64,000 nucleotides of DNA, taken from contig CAVWFR010000010.1 in assembly GCA_963754305.1 (NCBI GenBank), positions 186,001 through 250,000 on the forward strand, read 5' to 3'. The first letter of the stretch is position 1, and each line of letters begins with the position of its first letter. This DNA is from DATEDA01 sp963754305. Lineage in GTDB: Bacteria > Pseudomonadota > Gammaproteobacteria > Burkholderiales > SG8-39. The notes under the pieces are model-generated. The model was not told the DNA's origin. It ran no database searches and saw only the letters and a list, made by a program, of their open reading frames with translations. This document shows, one piece after another, positions 51,185 through 59,348 of the stretch. The position numbers and the translations under genes are program-made.

Positions 51185-51804
51185 CGCTTGGCGTGCGCGG
51201 CGCGCCGCGCGCGGGCACGCCCGAGCGCGGCGTCGATCGCCGCCCGCTTGGCCGCGGGAGAAGCGACAGCGCGCGGCGCACGGGCGGCGAGACGCACCGC
51301 GCGCTCGCCGCGATCGCGCGCGAGCCGCGCTTGCCTGCGATCGCAGCGCTCGCGGGCGGCATCCGCACGGCTTGCGTCCCAGGCGGCATCGGTACCTGCG
51401 GCCGGCACCATCTCGATGCAGTCGACCGGGCACGGCGCCACGCACAGGTCGCAGCCGGTGCAGAGCTCGGTGATCACGGTGTGCATCTGCTTCCGTGCAC
51501 CGATGATCGCGTCGACCGGGCACGCCAGGATGCACAGGGTGCAACCGATGCACCTGCGCTCGTCGATGACAGCGGTGCGCCGGGGCGCCTCGACACCGCA
51601 TGCGGGATCGAGAGGCGTGTAGGCGCGGCCGGTCAGCGCGGCGAGTGTCCGGACGCCAGCGTCCCCGCCGGGGGGACAGCGGTTGATGTCCGCCTCGCCG
51701 GCCGCGATCGCGCGTGCATAGGGTCGGCATGCCGGGTAGCCGCACTTCGTGCACTGCGTCTGGGGGAGCACGCGGTCGATCGCGTCTTCGCGCACCGGCC
51801 GCAT
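51181..51804 (-). CDS. RsxB/RnfB-like ferredoxin
   Basis: The 207-residue protein has an N-terminal Cys cluster (QTQCTKCGYPACRPYA, with a further Cys in INRCPPGG) and two 4Fe-4S ferredoxin motifs (CIGCTLCILACPVDA and CTGCDLCVAPCPVDC). It resembles the soluble half of RnfB/RsxB but lacks the N-terminal membrane anchor, as in many betaproteobacteria. The C-terminal 60 residues are Arg/Ala-rich. RsxB in Rnf complexes keeps redox regulators reduced. No rnfACDGE genes are present here. It overlaps nth by four bases, suggesting a shared role in iron-sulfur supply. Confidence 0.88.
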   Translation of the reverse strand: MRPVREDAIDRVLPQTQCTKCGYPACRPYARAIAAGEADINRCPPGGDAGVRTLAALTGRAYTPLDPACGVEAPRRTAVIDERRCIGCTLCILACPVDAIIGARKQMHTVITELCTGCDLCVAPCPVDCIEMVPAAGTDAAWDASRADAARERCDRRQARLARDRGERAVRLAARAPRAVASPAAKRAAIDAALGRARARRAAHAKR

Positions 51805-51809
51805 CGATG

Positions 51810-52844
51810 CTAGGCCGCGCGGGCAGCAGGTGCGGCGAGGCCGCCGACGATCTCGCGCACCAGCCCGGGCCCGCGATAGACGAGCCCGGTGTACAGCTGC
51901 AGTAGCGAGGCGCCGGCGTCGAGCTTCTCGCGCGCGTCGGCGACGTTCATGATCCCGCCCGACCCGATGATCGGCACGCTTCCGTTCAGCGCGGCGGCGA
52001 GCTTCCGGATCACGGCCGTCGAGGCGCTCCGAAGTGGCGCACCAGACAGCCCGCCCGACTCCGCGCCATGCGCGAGACCGGTCACGCCGGCGCGCGAGAT
52101 CGTGGTGTTCGTCGCGATCACCGCGTCGAGCCCGAACTCGATCAGCGCCTGCGCGATCCCCGCGATCTGTTCGTCATCGAGATCCGGAGCGATCTTGACC
52201 GCGAGCGGCAGCCGCCGCCGGTGCCTGCGCGCGAGCCGGTCGCGTGCCTTCGTGACCCGGGCGAGGATCGCGCCGAGCTCGTCGGCGGCCTGGAGTGCGC
52301 GCAGGCTCTTGGTATTGGGCGACGAGACGTTCACCGTAGCGTAGGTCGCGACCGGGTAGACCTTTTCGAGACATGCGATGTAGTCGTCGGCGGTGCGCTC
52401 GAGCGGGGTGTCCTTGTTCTTCCCTAGATTCACCCCGAGGATGCCCTCGTACCGCGCCCGGCGCACGTTATCGACGAACCGCTCGACGCCGACCGAGTTG
52501 AAGCCGAGACGGTTGATGATCGCCTCGCGCTCGGGGATCCGGAAGACGCGCGGCCGCGGGTTGCCCGGCTGCGGCAGGGGCGTCACGCCGCCGATCTCCA
52601 GGAAGCCGAAGCCGAACGCCGCGACCGCGTCGATGAACTCGCCGTGCTTGTCGAGCCCGGCGGCGAGACCCAGCGGGTTGGGGAAGTCGAGTCCCATGAC
52701 CTTCACGCGGTTGCCGGCAATGGCCTTGCCGGGAAGGCCCGGAAACCCGAGACGCTGCAGCAGCTTCACCGACGGCAGCGTCAGCTCGTGCGCCGTCTCG
52801 GGGTCAAGCATGAAGAGCAGGGGCCGCGCGAGTCCGTACAGCAT
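51810..52844 (-). CDS. pyrD: Dihydroorotate dehydrogenase (quinone), class 2
   Basis: This 344-residue FMN enzyme oxidises dihydroorotate to orotate with membrane quinone in pyrimidine synthesis. The N-terminal helices (MLYGLARPLLFMLDPETAHEL) bind membrane and quinone. PNPLGLAAGLDKHGE, FNSVGVERF, GVNLGKNKDTP, VNVSSPNTKSLR (catalytic Ser), KIAPDLDDE, and IGSGGIMNVADAREKLDAGA are all conserved. Length is usual. It lies five bases upstream of the RsxB-like gene, starting the minus-strand series pyrD, rsxB-like, nth, DUF1841. Confidence 0.95.
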   Translation of the reverse strand: MLYGLARPLLFMLDPETAHELTLPSVKLLQRLGFPGLPGKAIAGNRVKVMGLDFPNPLGLAAGLDKHGEFIDAVAAFGFGFLEIGGVTPLPQPGNPRPRVFRIPEREAIINRLGFNSVGVERFVDNVRRARYEGILGVNLGKNKDTPLERTADDYIACLEKVYPVATYATVNVSSPNTKSLRALQAADELGAILARVTKARDRLARRHRRRLPLAVKIAPDLDDEQIAGIAQALIEFGLDAVIATNTTISRAGVTGLAHGAESGGLSGAPLRSASTAVIRKLAAALNGSVPIIGSGGIMNVADAREKLDAGASLLQLYTGLVYRGPGLVREIVGGLAAPAARAA

Positions 52845-53060
52845 GCCCGGAGTTTAGCGTGGAGCGCGATCGGGGCGTCCGGAGGCAAGGCGGCCAGCGG
52901 ATGCGATCAGGGCGCCGGGAGGGCGCTAGGTTCCGGCCAGCCGGCGCAGCACACCACGCTGGATGAGAGGTGCCTCGCGGATCCGCGCCGAGCACATCGG
53001 CGAGACGGCGGTTGGTGAAGCGGGTGTTCTAGAAGAGCGGATAAGCGTGGGCGGCGGCCG

Positions 53061-53801
53061 TCAGCCGCCGATCTCGCCATCGGCGAGCCGGCGCCACATG
53101 CCGTCGACGAGGCCCTCGATCGGCCGGAAGCGGGCCTTGTAGGCCATCTTGCGGCTGTCGCGGATCCAGTAGCCGAGGTAGAGATAGGGCAGCCCGAGCG
53201 CACGGCACTGCTCGATCTGCCAGAGGATGTTGAACGTGCCGAGGCTCGCGCCTTCGAGCTCGGGATCGAAAAACGTGTAGACCGACGACAGCCCGTCGGA
53301 CAGGAAGTCCACGATGCTCACCATCACGAGCTTCGAGTCGTCGCGAAACTCGACGAGCCGCGTGTTCACCCGGCTCTGCAGCAGGAAGTGGGAGTATTGA
53401 TCGCGGCTGTCCTGGTCCATGCCCCCGCCGGCATGGCGCGCCGCCTGGTAGCGGAGATAGAGCGCGTAGTGCTCGACACGGAAGCGAAGCCCCAACGCGG
53501 CCGCCGTGAGGTGGCCGTGTTTGCGGGTCGCGCGTCGCTGGTAGCGCGAGGTCTCGAACTCGCGTACCGGCAGCCGGACCGGTACGCACGCGCGGCAGGC
53601 GTCGCAGTACGGCCGGTAGGTGAAGATCCCGCTGCGGCGAAAGCCGAGCCGCACCAGCTCGGCGTAGAGGTCGTTGCCGATCAGATGCGAGGGCGTGGCG
53701 ACCTGGGAGCGCGCCATCTTGCCCGGCAGGTAGCTGCAAGGGTAGGGCGCAGTCACGTAGAACTGCAGGACTGCGTGCGGCAGATCGTTCAGTTGCGACA
53801 T
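53061..53801 (-). CDS. bpt: Aspartate/glutamate leucyltransferase (Bpt)
   Basis: This 246-residue enzyme transfers leucine from tRNA to N-terminal Asp or Glu, marking proteins for ClpS/ClpAP. The N-terminal cluster (YPCSYLPGKMARSQVATPS, then CDACRACVPVRL) and the motifs FLLQSRVNTRLVEF, FFDPELEGASLGTFNILWQIE and YLGYWIRDSRKMAYKARFRP are family hallmarks. It starts 13 bases after the aat gene ends on the same strand, so aat and bpt are one unit supplying both N-degron transferases. A 216-base gap to pyrD holds no recognisable element. Confidence 0.95.
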   Translation of the reverse strand: MSQLNDLPHAVLQFYVTAPYPCSYLPGKMARSQVATPSHLIGNDLYAELVRLGFRRSGIFTYRPYCDACRACVPVRLPVREFETSRYQRRATRKHGHLTAAALGLRFRVEHYALYLRYQAARHAGGGMDQDSRDQYSHFLLQSRVNTRLVEFRDDSKLVMVSIVDFLSDGLSSVYTFFDPELEGASLGTFNILWQIEQCRALGLPYLYLGYWIRDSRKMAYKARFRPIEGLVDGMWRRLADGEIGG

Positions 53802-53814
53802 GTGTCCCTGTCGT

Positions 53815-54501
53815 CTATTCGGCTGCGAGCCATTGCCCTGGAGGCCGCGGGTAGTCTACCAAGTCCTTGACCCGGCGGGCGAACTCCGCGCGTGGAATTT
53901 CCCGAGCGCCGAAGGAGGCGAGGTGGGTCGTATGCATCTGGCAGTCGATCAGCCCGTAGCTTTCCGCGGCGAGCCGCCGGACGAGATGCACGAAAGCGAT
54001 CTTGGAGGCGTCGCGGCTGCGGGTGAACATCGACTCGCCGAAGAACGCCGCGCCGATCGCTACGCCGTAGAGGCCGCCGGCGAGCGCGTTGTCGATCCAG
54101 GTCTCGACCGAATGGGCGTAGCCGAGCTCGTGCAACCGGCGGTAAGCGGTGCGCATCTCGGCGCTGATCCAGGTGCCCCCCTGGCCGGGACGGGGGGCCG
54201 CGCAGCCGCGCATCACGTCATCGAAGGCGGTGTCGAAACGGATCTCGCCGACCGAGTTGCGGAGTGCCTTGCCGAGCGAACGGGTGACGCGCAGTTCGTC
54301 GGGGAACAGCACCATCCGCGGATCCGGGCTCCACCACAGGATCGGGTCGCCCTCCGAGTACCACGGGAAGATGCCGCGCCGGTACGCGTCGAGGAGACGA
54401 CTCGGCGAGAGATCGCCGCCGATTGCGAGCAGACCGTCGGGCTCCTTCAGAGCGGCGGCGAGCGGCGGGAAAGGGGTGTCGGCGCCCAGCCAGGCGATCA
54501 T
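53815..54501 (-). CDS. aat: Leucyl/phenylalanyl-tRNA-protein transferase
   Basis: The 228-residue enzyme adds Leu or Phe from tRNA to N-terminal Lys or Arg, a tier of the bacterial N-end rule. FPPLAAALKEPDGLLAIGGDLSPSRLLDAYRRGIFPWY is close to the family opening. WWSPDPRMVLFP, TWISAEMRTAYRRLHELGYAHSVE, GVAIGAAFFGESMF and LIDCQMHTTHLASFGA complete the catalytic fold. It is followed by bpt after 13 bases. Confidence 0.96.
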   Translation of the reverse strand: MIAWLGADTPFPPLAAALKEPDGLLAIGGDLSPSRLLDAYRRGIFPWYSEGDPILWWSPDPRMVLFPDELRVTRSLGKALRNSVGEIRFDTAFDDVMRGCAAPRPGQGGTWISAEMRTAYRRLHELGYAHSVETWIDNALAGGLYGVAIGAAFFGESMFTRSRDASKIAFVHLVRRLAAESYGLIDCQMHTTHLASFGAREIPRAEFARRVKDLVDYPRPPGQWLAAE

Positions 54502-54511
54502 GCGTTCCGGC

Positions 54512-55225
54512 TCAGCACTTCACCTGCTGCCGGCAGTATCGCTCCAGTTCGCTCACGACGCATGTGCCTTCGACCGCGGCTCTCGCCTTGCCTCCGTGCT
54601 CGAGCGAGAGTCGGAACTCGTACTTGGCGAAGAAGTCGGCGAACATCTCGCCACCGAGGGTGCCGACCGCGAACAGCTCATCCGCGGCACGGTCGTAGTC
54701 GAGCAAGATCGCCGCGAGCGGCTGCGGTGCCGGGCCGGCGAGGACGCGGCCGCCGTCGGCCGGGTCGTACTGGCTGTGCTCGGAGCAGCAGTGGATGACC
54801 TGGGCGTGGCGGTTGCCGGGGGTCTTGTCGCCGCGGTAGCTGATGAAGCTGATCTCGCGCGTGGGATAAGTGAGCTGATGCGCGCAGATGGCGGAGTAGG
54901 CGACGACCGCGCCGTCGGCGCCGGTGCCGCCCGACCATTCGTAGGTGCGCTTGTCGGCCGTCGCGAGCCGCGCGGCGGTGCGCGTCGCCTTGCCGAGGTT
55001 GAGGAGGAAGCAGGGCGTGCCCGCGTAGGGATAGTGAAAGATGAGGTTCTGCCCCACCGGCAGGCGCTTCGACTTGATCGGCTGACCGCTCGTGTCGACC
55101 AGGCGCGCACGCGCATAGAGGCGGGGCCTCGCCGCGCCTTGGGCCAGCGCCTGTCCGACCAACTCGGGCAACGAGGCCGCGGCGCCAGCGAGTGCGCAGG
55201 CACGAACAAATTCGCGTCGTTCCAT
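54512..55225 (-). CDS. Rieske 2Fe-2S protein
   Basis: The 237-residue exported protein has a Tat-like start (MERREFVRACALAGAAASLP; Arg-Arg not followed by the full consensus) and a Rieske domain. The first cluster pair is Cys114-x-His116 (CAHQLTY) and the second Cys147-x2-His150 (CCSEHSQYD), with an extra Cys146 and GGRVLAGPAPQPL after it. The usual Gly-x-Cys-x-His form is preserved only in part. It may be an electron carrier of a periplasmic oxidoreductase. It stands ten bases before the aat gene on the same strand. AmtB is divergent upstream. Confidence 0.82.
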   Translation of the reverse strand: MERREFVRACALAGAAASLPELVGQALAQGAARPRLYARARLVDTSGQPIKSKRLPVGQNLIFHYPYAGTPCFLLNLGKATRTAARLATADKRTYEWSGGTGADGAVVAYSAICAHQLTYPTREISFISYRGDKTPGNRHAQVIHCCSEHSQYDPADGGRVLAGPAPQPLAAILLDYDRAADELFAVGTLGGEMFADFFAKYEFRLSLEHGGKARAAVEGTCVVSELERYCRQQVKC

Positions 55226-55316
55226 CGGCGGTCTCCGTCCGCGCGAGGCTAGACGACGCGCGGGCGCCCTGTCAACGCACCGGCGCGGGTAGCCCGACTG
55301 CCGGTGTATGATCGCC

Positions 55317-55335
55317 GCGCACCGCAACGGTGCGC
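55317..55335 (+). promoter_or_regulatory. NtrC-like binding site upstream of amt
   Basis: GCGCACCG-CAA-CGGTGCGC is a perfect inverted repeat, and it contains GCACC-N5-GGTGC, which equals the NtrC consensus core. It lies about 100 bases upstream of the ammonium transporter ATG, a usual enhancer position. A weak GG-N10-GC sigma-54 candidate is at 55345-55358. Confidence 0.5.
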
Positions 55336-55433
55336 CCGGACCACGGACGAACGCCTGCTCGGCTCGCGGCGCGCGTAACCGGTTCGACCACAGGGCGGCC
55401 CCAGACCGCGCCCACCGCAACCAGGGAGGAGTC

Positions 55434-56624
55434 ATGGACGCACTCAAGACCGGAGCCGACGCGCTCTTCATCCTGCTCGGCGCGATCATGGTGCTAGCGA
55501 TGCACTCGGGGTTCGCGTTCCTCGAGCTCGGAACCGTGCGGGCGAAAAGCCAGGTCAACGCGCTGGTGAAGATCCTGTGCGACTTCTCGGTGTCGACGAT
55601 CGCCTACTTCTTCGTCGGCTACACGATCGCCTACGGCGTGAACTTCCTCGCCGGCGCGGAAACGCTCGCGCAGCGGAGCGGCTACGAGCTGGTGAAGTTC
55701 TTCTTCCTGCTCACCTTCGCCGCCGCGGTGCCGGCAATCGTCTCCGGCGGGATCGCGGAGCGCGCCCGCTTCTATCCGCAGCTCGTGGCCTCGATCGCGA
55801 TCGTCGCCTTCGTCTACCCGTTCTTCGAAGGGATCGTCTGGAACCCTGGGCAGGTGCAGGCGTGGATCAAAGGCGCGTTCGGCGAGGAGTTCCACGACTT
55901 CGCCGGCTCGGTCGTCGTGCACACGATGGGCGGCTGGCTCGCGCTCGTTGCCGTGCTTCTGCTCGGCTCGCGTACCGGGCGCTACGGAAAGGACGGCCGC
56001 GTCCAGGCGTCGTACCCGCCCTCGTCGATCCCGTTCCTCGCGCTCGGCGCGTGGATCCTCTCGATGGGCTGGTTCGGGTTCAACGTCATGTCGGCGCAGA
56101 CGATCGAGAAGCTGAGCGGGCTCGTCGCGCTCAACTCGCTCATGGCGATGGCCGGCGGGACGCTGGCGGCGATGGTTGCCGGCCGCAACGACCCGGGATT
56201 CGTCCACAACGGGCCGCTCGCCGGTCTGGTGGCGATCTGCGCCGGCTCGGACGTGATGCATCCGATCGGCGCGCTCGCGACCGGCGCGGTGGCCGGCGCG
56301 CTCTTCGTCTATCTCTTCACCATCGCGCAGAACCGCTGGCGCATCGACGACGTGCTCGGCGTCTGGCCGCTGCACGGGCTGTGCGGCGCGTGGGGTGGGA
56401 TCGCCTGCGGCATCTTCGGCGCGAAGGCGCTCGGCGGGATGGGCGGTGTCGCGCTCATGTCGCAGGTCGCGGGCACGCTGCTCGGGATCGTGATCGCGCT
56501 CGTCGGCGGCGCGATCGTGTACGGGGCTCTCAAGGCGATCGTCGGGCTGCGGCTCGACCCGGAGCAGGAGTTCGAAGGCGCGGATCTCGCGATCCACAAG
56601 ATCTCCGCTACGGCAGACCGCTGA
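55434..56624 (+). CDS. amt: Ammonium transporter
   Basis: The 396-residue inner-membrane channel protein has eleven hydrophobic segments. Conserved features are LEVGT-like FAFLELGTVRAKSQVNALVKILCDF, GGIAERARFYPQL, FAGSVVVHTMGGW with the first pore His, WFGFN, and PLHGLCGAWGGIACGIFG with the second pore His. AGGGAGGAG precedes the ATG. An NtrC-like palindrome lies about 100 bases upstream, consistent with nitrogen-starvation control. No glnK follows: the next gene is convergent. It lacks an N-terminal signal sequence, as in some Amt proteins. Confidence 0.94.
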   Translation: MDALKTGADALFILLGAIMVLAMHSGFAFLELGTVRAKSQVNALVKILCDFSVSTIAYFFVGYTIAYGVNFLAGAETLAQRSGYELVKFFFLLTFAAAVPAIVSGGIAERARFYPQLVASIAIVAFVYPFFEGIVWNPGQVQAWIKGAFGEEFHDFAGSVVVHTMGGWLALVAVLLLGSRTGRYGKDGRVQASYPPSSIPFLALGAWILSMGWFGFNVMSAQTIEKLSGLVALNSLMAMAGGTLAAMVAGRNDPGFVHNGPLAGLVAICAGSDVMHPIGALATGAVAGALFVYLFTIAQNRWRIDDVLGVWPLHGLCGAWGGIACGIFGAKALGGMGGVALMSQVAGTLLGIVIALVGGAIVYGALKAIVGLRLDPEQEFEGADLAIHKISATADR

Positions 56625-56658
56625 CCGGGAAAGAAGGGCTACGTCCTAGTCTTCACGC

Positions 56659-56690
56659 TACGAGGGGGCACGCCCTTTCGTGTTCCCCGA
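56659..56690. repeat. CACGAGGGG-type repeat after amt
   Basis: TACGAGGGGGCACGCCCTTTCG followed by TGTTCCCCGA resembles the hairpin at 39411-39433 with arm mismatches. It lies in the 110-base gap between the convergent amt and NUDIX genes and has no T-run. Confidence 0.55.
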
Positions 56691-56734
56691 GCTCAGGAGA
56701 ATCGCCGCCAAAGCGCCGACTCTCCCCTCAGGAC

Positions 56735-57271
56735 TCACTTTACGGGCAGGATTTCGCCCGAGTGGAAGGAGAAGCCGCCGGCGGTGCGATCGGCGTAGAA
56801 GTGCCGGAGCGTCGTGGAGACGGTGCGAAAAGCGAGCTCCTGCCACGGGATCGACGCTTCGGGAAAGAGCTTCACCTCCAGGCTTTCGGTGCCGGGCCCG
56901 AAGTCGAGGTCGAGCAGCCGCGCGCGATAGAAGATGTGCACCTGGTTCACGTGCGGCACCGACAGCACGGAGAACATTTCGGTGAGCTCGACCCGCGCCT
57001 TCGCTTCTTCGAGCGTCTCCCGTATCGCCGCCTGCGCGACCGTCTCGCCGTTCTCCATGAAGCCGGCGGGCAGCGTCCACAGCCCGTGCCGCGGCTCGAT
57101 CGCGCGCCGGCAGAGGAGCACCTCCTCCTGCCACTCCGGTATGCACCCGATGACCATCCTCGGGTTCAAATAATGGATGGTGTCGCACGTGGCGCAGACG
57201 TGGCGCGGGAGGTTGTCGCCGGTCGGGATCCTGAGCGCTACCGGCGCGCCGCAGTTGGAGCAGAACTTCAT
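56735..57271 (-). CDS. NUDIX hydrolase with zinc ribbon (NudC-like)
   Basis: This 178-residue protein has an N-terminal zinc ribbon (CSNCGAPV and CATCDTIHY) and a Nudix box at about 70-95: GFMENGETVAQAAIRETLEEAKA, matching Gx5Ex7REUXEEXGU with Ala for the last Gly. It resembles the NAD+ / RNA-decapping NudC in having the ribbon next to the Nudix fold, but is shorter, so its substrate (NADH, ADP-ribose or another dinucleotide) is open. It converges with amt. A poorly resolved region of 415 bases separates it from the SpoVR gene. Confidence 0.88.
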   Translation of the reverse strand: MKFCSNCGAPVALRIPTGDNLPRHVCATCDTIHYLNPRMVIGCIPEWQEEVLLCRRAIEPRHGLWTLPAGFMENGETVAQAAIRETLEEAKARVELTEMFSVLSVPHVNQVHIFYRARLLDLDFGPGTESLEVKLFPEASIPWQELAFRTVSTTLRHFYADRTAGGFSFHSGEILPVK

Positions 57272-57686
57272 AGGGTTCGAGTTACGCCGGGCTATGATAA
57301 CCCGCGCCGTCCCGCATCCTTATGCCCAACGATTGCGGCCCACCCGCTCGTGATGCTTTGCCTTGGCCGCCCTCACCGCCTGTGCACCGCCGCACACGGT
57401 GAGGCACAAGGGGAACCCGGGGGAACCCCGCGCGGTCCCGGACGCATTCTCGGCGCGCACATGCACGTCGCGTACTCGAGCGCGTGCGGTTCGGCGATCC
57501 GAGCGAACGGGTTTGGTTCCACGATGAGCTCGGCCGGATCGCGCGCGAGCTCCGCGCGGGCGTTGCGGCGGAATGGGAGCCGGAGCGCGCGGCGCTGTGT
57601 CGGCGCTGCCTCGCCCGGCTCGAGGAGGGCCGCGAGGACGTCGGCTTCGAGTACCGTGACGAGTCCGGGCGACGCGGCGAGCGGCC
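57272..57686. other. Unresolved stretch between the NUDIX and SpoVR genes
   Basis: The frame from about 57420 to 57680 on the plus strand has strong third-position GC and reads as a plausible protein (VRFGDPSERVWFHDEL, ARELRAGVAAEWEPER, CRRCLARLEEG). I do not recognise it, it has no good ribosome site, and its frame runs into the SpoVR gene without a suitable stop. It may be a fragment or a frameshifted remnant. The left third holds the promoter region of the NUDIX gene. Confidence 0.35.
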
Positions 57687-59348
57687 TCAGGGGAGGGTGC
57701 GGAGCGCAGCGGCAAGCGCGAGGTCGGGCCGCCGCCGCTTGTCCACCTTGATCTCGTGCGTCGGATCGATCGTGCCGTCCTCGTTCACCGTCTCGAGCCG
57801 CACCGTGAAGCCCCACAGGTACGCGAGCTGCTTCATCACATCCTTGAACATCGGGTGCAGGGGGCGCCGGTCGGCGCGGAAGTGCCGCAGCGTCATCGAG
57901 CGGTCGCCGCTCACATCGACCGACACGATCTGGACGTTGGGCTCTCGCTCGGAGAGCGCGTACTGGCTGGCGAGGGTCTCGCGCACCGCGCGGTAGCCCT
58001 GATCGTTGTGGATCGCGCCGACGCGGTAGTTCGGCATCTCGTCGTTGTCGATCAGGCAGAAGAGGCGGAAGTCGCGGATCACCTTCGGCGAGAGAAACTG
58101 CTGGATGAAGCTCTCGTCTTTGAAGTTGCGCATCGCGAAATCGAGCGTCTTGAGCCAATCGGAGCCGGCGATGTCGGGGAACCAGCGGCGATCCTCCTCG
58201 GTCGGCGCCTCGCAGATGCGGCGGATGTCCCGGTACATCGCGAAGCCGAGCGCGTAGGGGTTGAGGCTGCCGCCGTAGTACGGGCTGTCGAAGCCCGGCT
58301 GCGTCAGCACGTTGGTGTGGGAGTGAAGCACCTCGAGCAGAAAGCTGTCGGCGAGCAGGCCTTCGTCGTAGAGCGTCTGCATGATCGTGTAGTGCCAGAA
58401 CGTCGCCCAGCCTTCGTTCATCACCTGGGTCTGGCGCTGCGGGTAGAAGTACTGCGCGAGTTTGCGCACGATGCGCGCGATCTCGCGCTGCCAGGGATCG
58501 AGGAGCGGTGCGTGCTTCTCGAGGAAATAGAGCAGGTTCTCCTGCGGCTCGGACGGGAACCGGATCTCGGCCTGCGCGGCGTCCGCCTGGTCGCGGAACG
58601 GGAGCGTGCGCCAGAGGTCGTTCACCAGCTGCTGCAGGTGCTCTTCGCGCTCCTTCAGCCGGAGCCGCTCCTGGGCGAGCGTGGGCTTCGGCGGCCGCTT
58701 GTAGCGGTCGACGCCGAAATTGGCGAGCGCGTGGCAGGCGTCGAGCACCCGCTCGACCTCTTCCTCGCCGTAACGCCGCTCGCAGTCGATGATGTACTGC
58801 TTCGAGAACAGCAGGTAGTCGATGATTGCGTCGGACTGGGTCCAGGTGCGAAAGAGGTAGTTGCCCTTGAAGAACGAGTTGTGGCCGTAGCAGGCATGCG
58901 CGACCACCAGCGCCTGCATCGGCATCGTGTTCTCCTCGAGGAGATAAGCGATGCAGGGGTTGGAGTTGATGACGATCTCGTAGGCGAGCCCCATCGCGCC
59001 GCGCTTGTAGACCTGTTCGGTGGCGAGGAAGCGCTTGCCGAACGACCAGTGGTGGTAGCCGATCGGCATGCCGTTCGACGCGTAGGCGTCCATCATCTGC
59101 TCGGCGCTGATGATCTCGATCTGGTTGGGATAGGTGTCGAGGCGGTAGGTCTCGGCAACGCGCGCGATCTCCCGGTCGTAGCGCTCGATCAGGTCGAAGC
59201 GCCACTCCGAACCCGAGGGCAGCGGTTCGCCGGGGCGGCGCCTGAGCGGCGCGTGGTACCGTGCCTCGTCCATCGCCGACGTTCCTTCTTCGGGGCCAAA
59301 GGGCATCTGCGTACGCCTCGTGTTGGGCTTCGCCGGCGAGCTCGTCAC
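57687..59348 (-). CDS. SpoVR family protein (YcgB-like)
   Basis: The 553-residue protein matches SpoVR/YcgB: SEWRFDLIERYDREIARVAETYRLDTYPNQIEII, MPIGYHHWSFGKRF, KRGAMGLAYEIVINSNPCIAYLLEENTM, YGHNSFFKGNYLF, and NEGWATFWHYTIMQTLYDEG. Members are needed for spore cortex formation in Bacillus and for stress survival elsewhere. The biochemical role is unknown. The GTG at 59348 overlaps the YeaH-type stop (GTGA), so translation is coupled. Internal ATGs at about residues 15 and 26 are alternatives. It is last in the prkA-yeaH-spoVR operon. Confidence 0.94.
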   Translation of the reverse strand: MTSSPAKPNTRRTQMPFGPEEGTSAMDEARYHAPLRRRPGEPLPSGSEWRFDLIERYDREIARVAETYRLDTYPNQIEIISAEQMMDAYASNGMPIGYHHWSFGKRFLATEQVYKRGAMGLAYEIVINSNPCIAYLLEENTMPMQALVVAHACYGHNSFFKGNYLFRTWTQSDAIIDYLLFSKQYIIDCERRYGEEEVERVLDACHALANFGVDRYKRPPKPTLAQERLRLKEREEHLQQLVNDLWRTLPFRDQADAAQAEIRFPSEPQENLLYFLEKHAPLLDPWQREIARIVRKLAQYFYPQRQTQVMNEGWATFWHYTIMQTLYDEGLLADSFLLEVLHSHTNVLTQPGFDSPYYGGSLNPYALGFAMYRDIRRICEAPTEEDRRWFPDIAGSDWLKTLDFAMRNFKDESFIQQFLSPKVIRDFRLFCLIDNDEMPNYRVGAIHNDQGYRAVRETLASQYALSEREPNVQIVSVDVSGDRSMTLRHFRADRRPLHPMFKDVMKQLAYLWGFTVRLETVNEDGTIDPTHEIKVDKRRRPDLALAAALRTLP

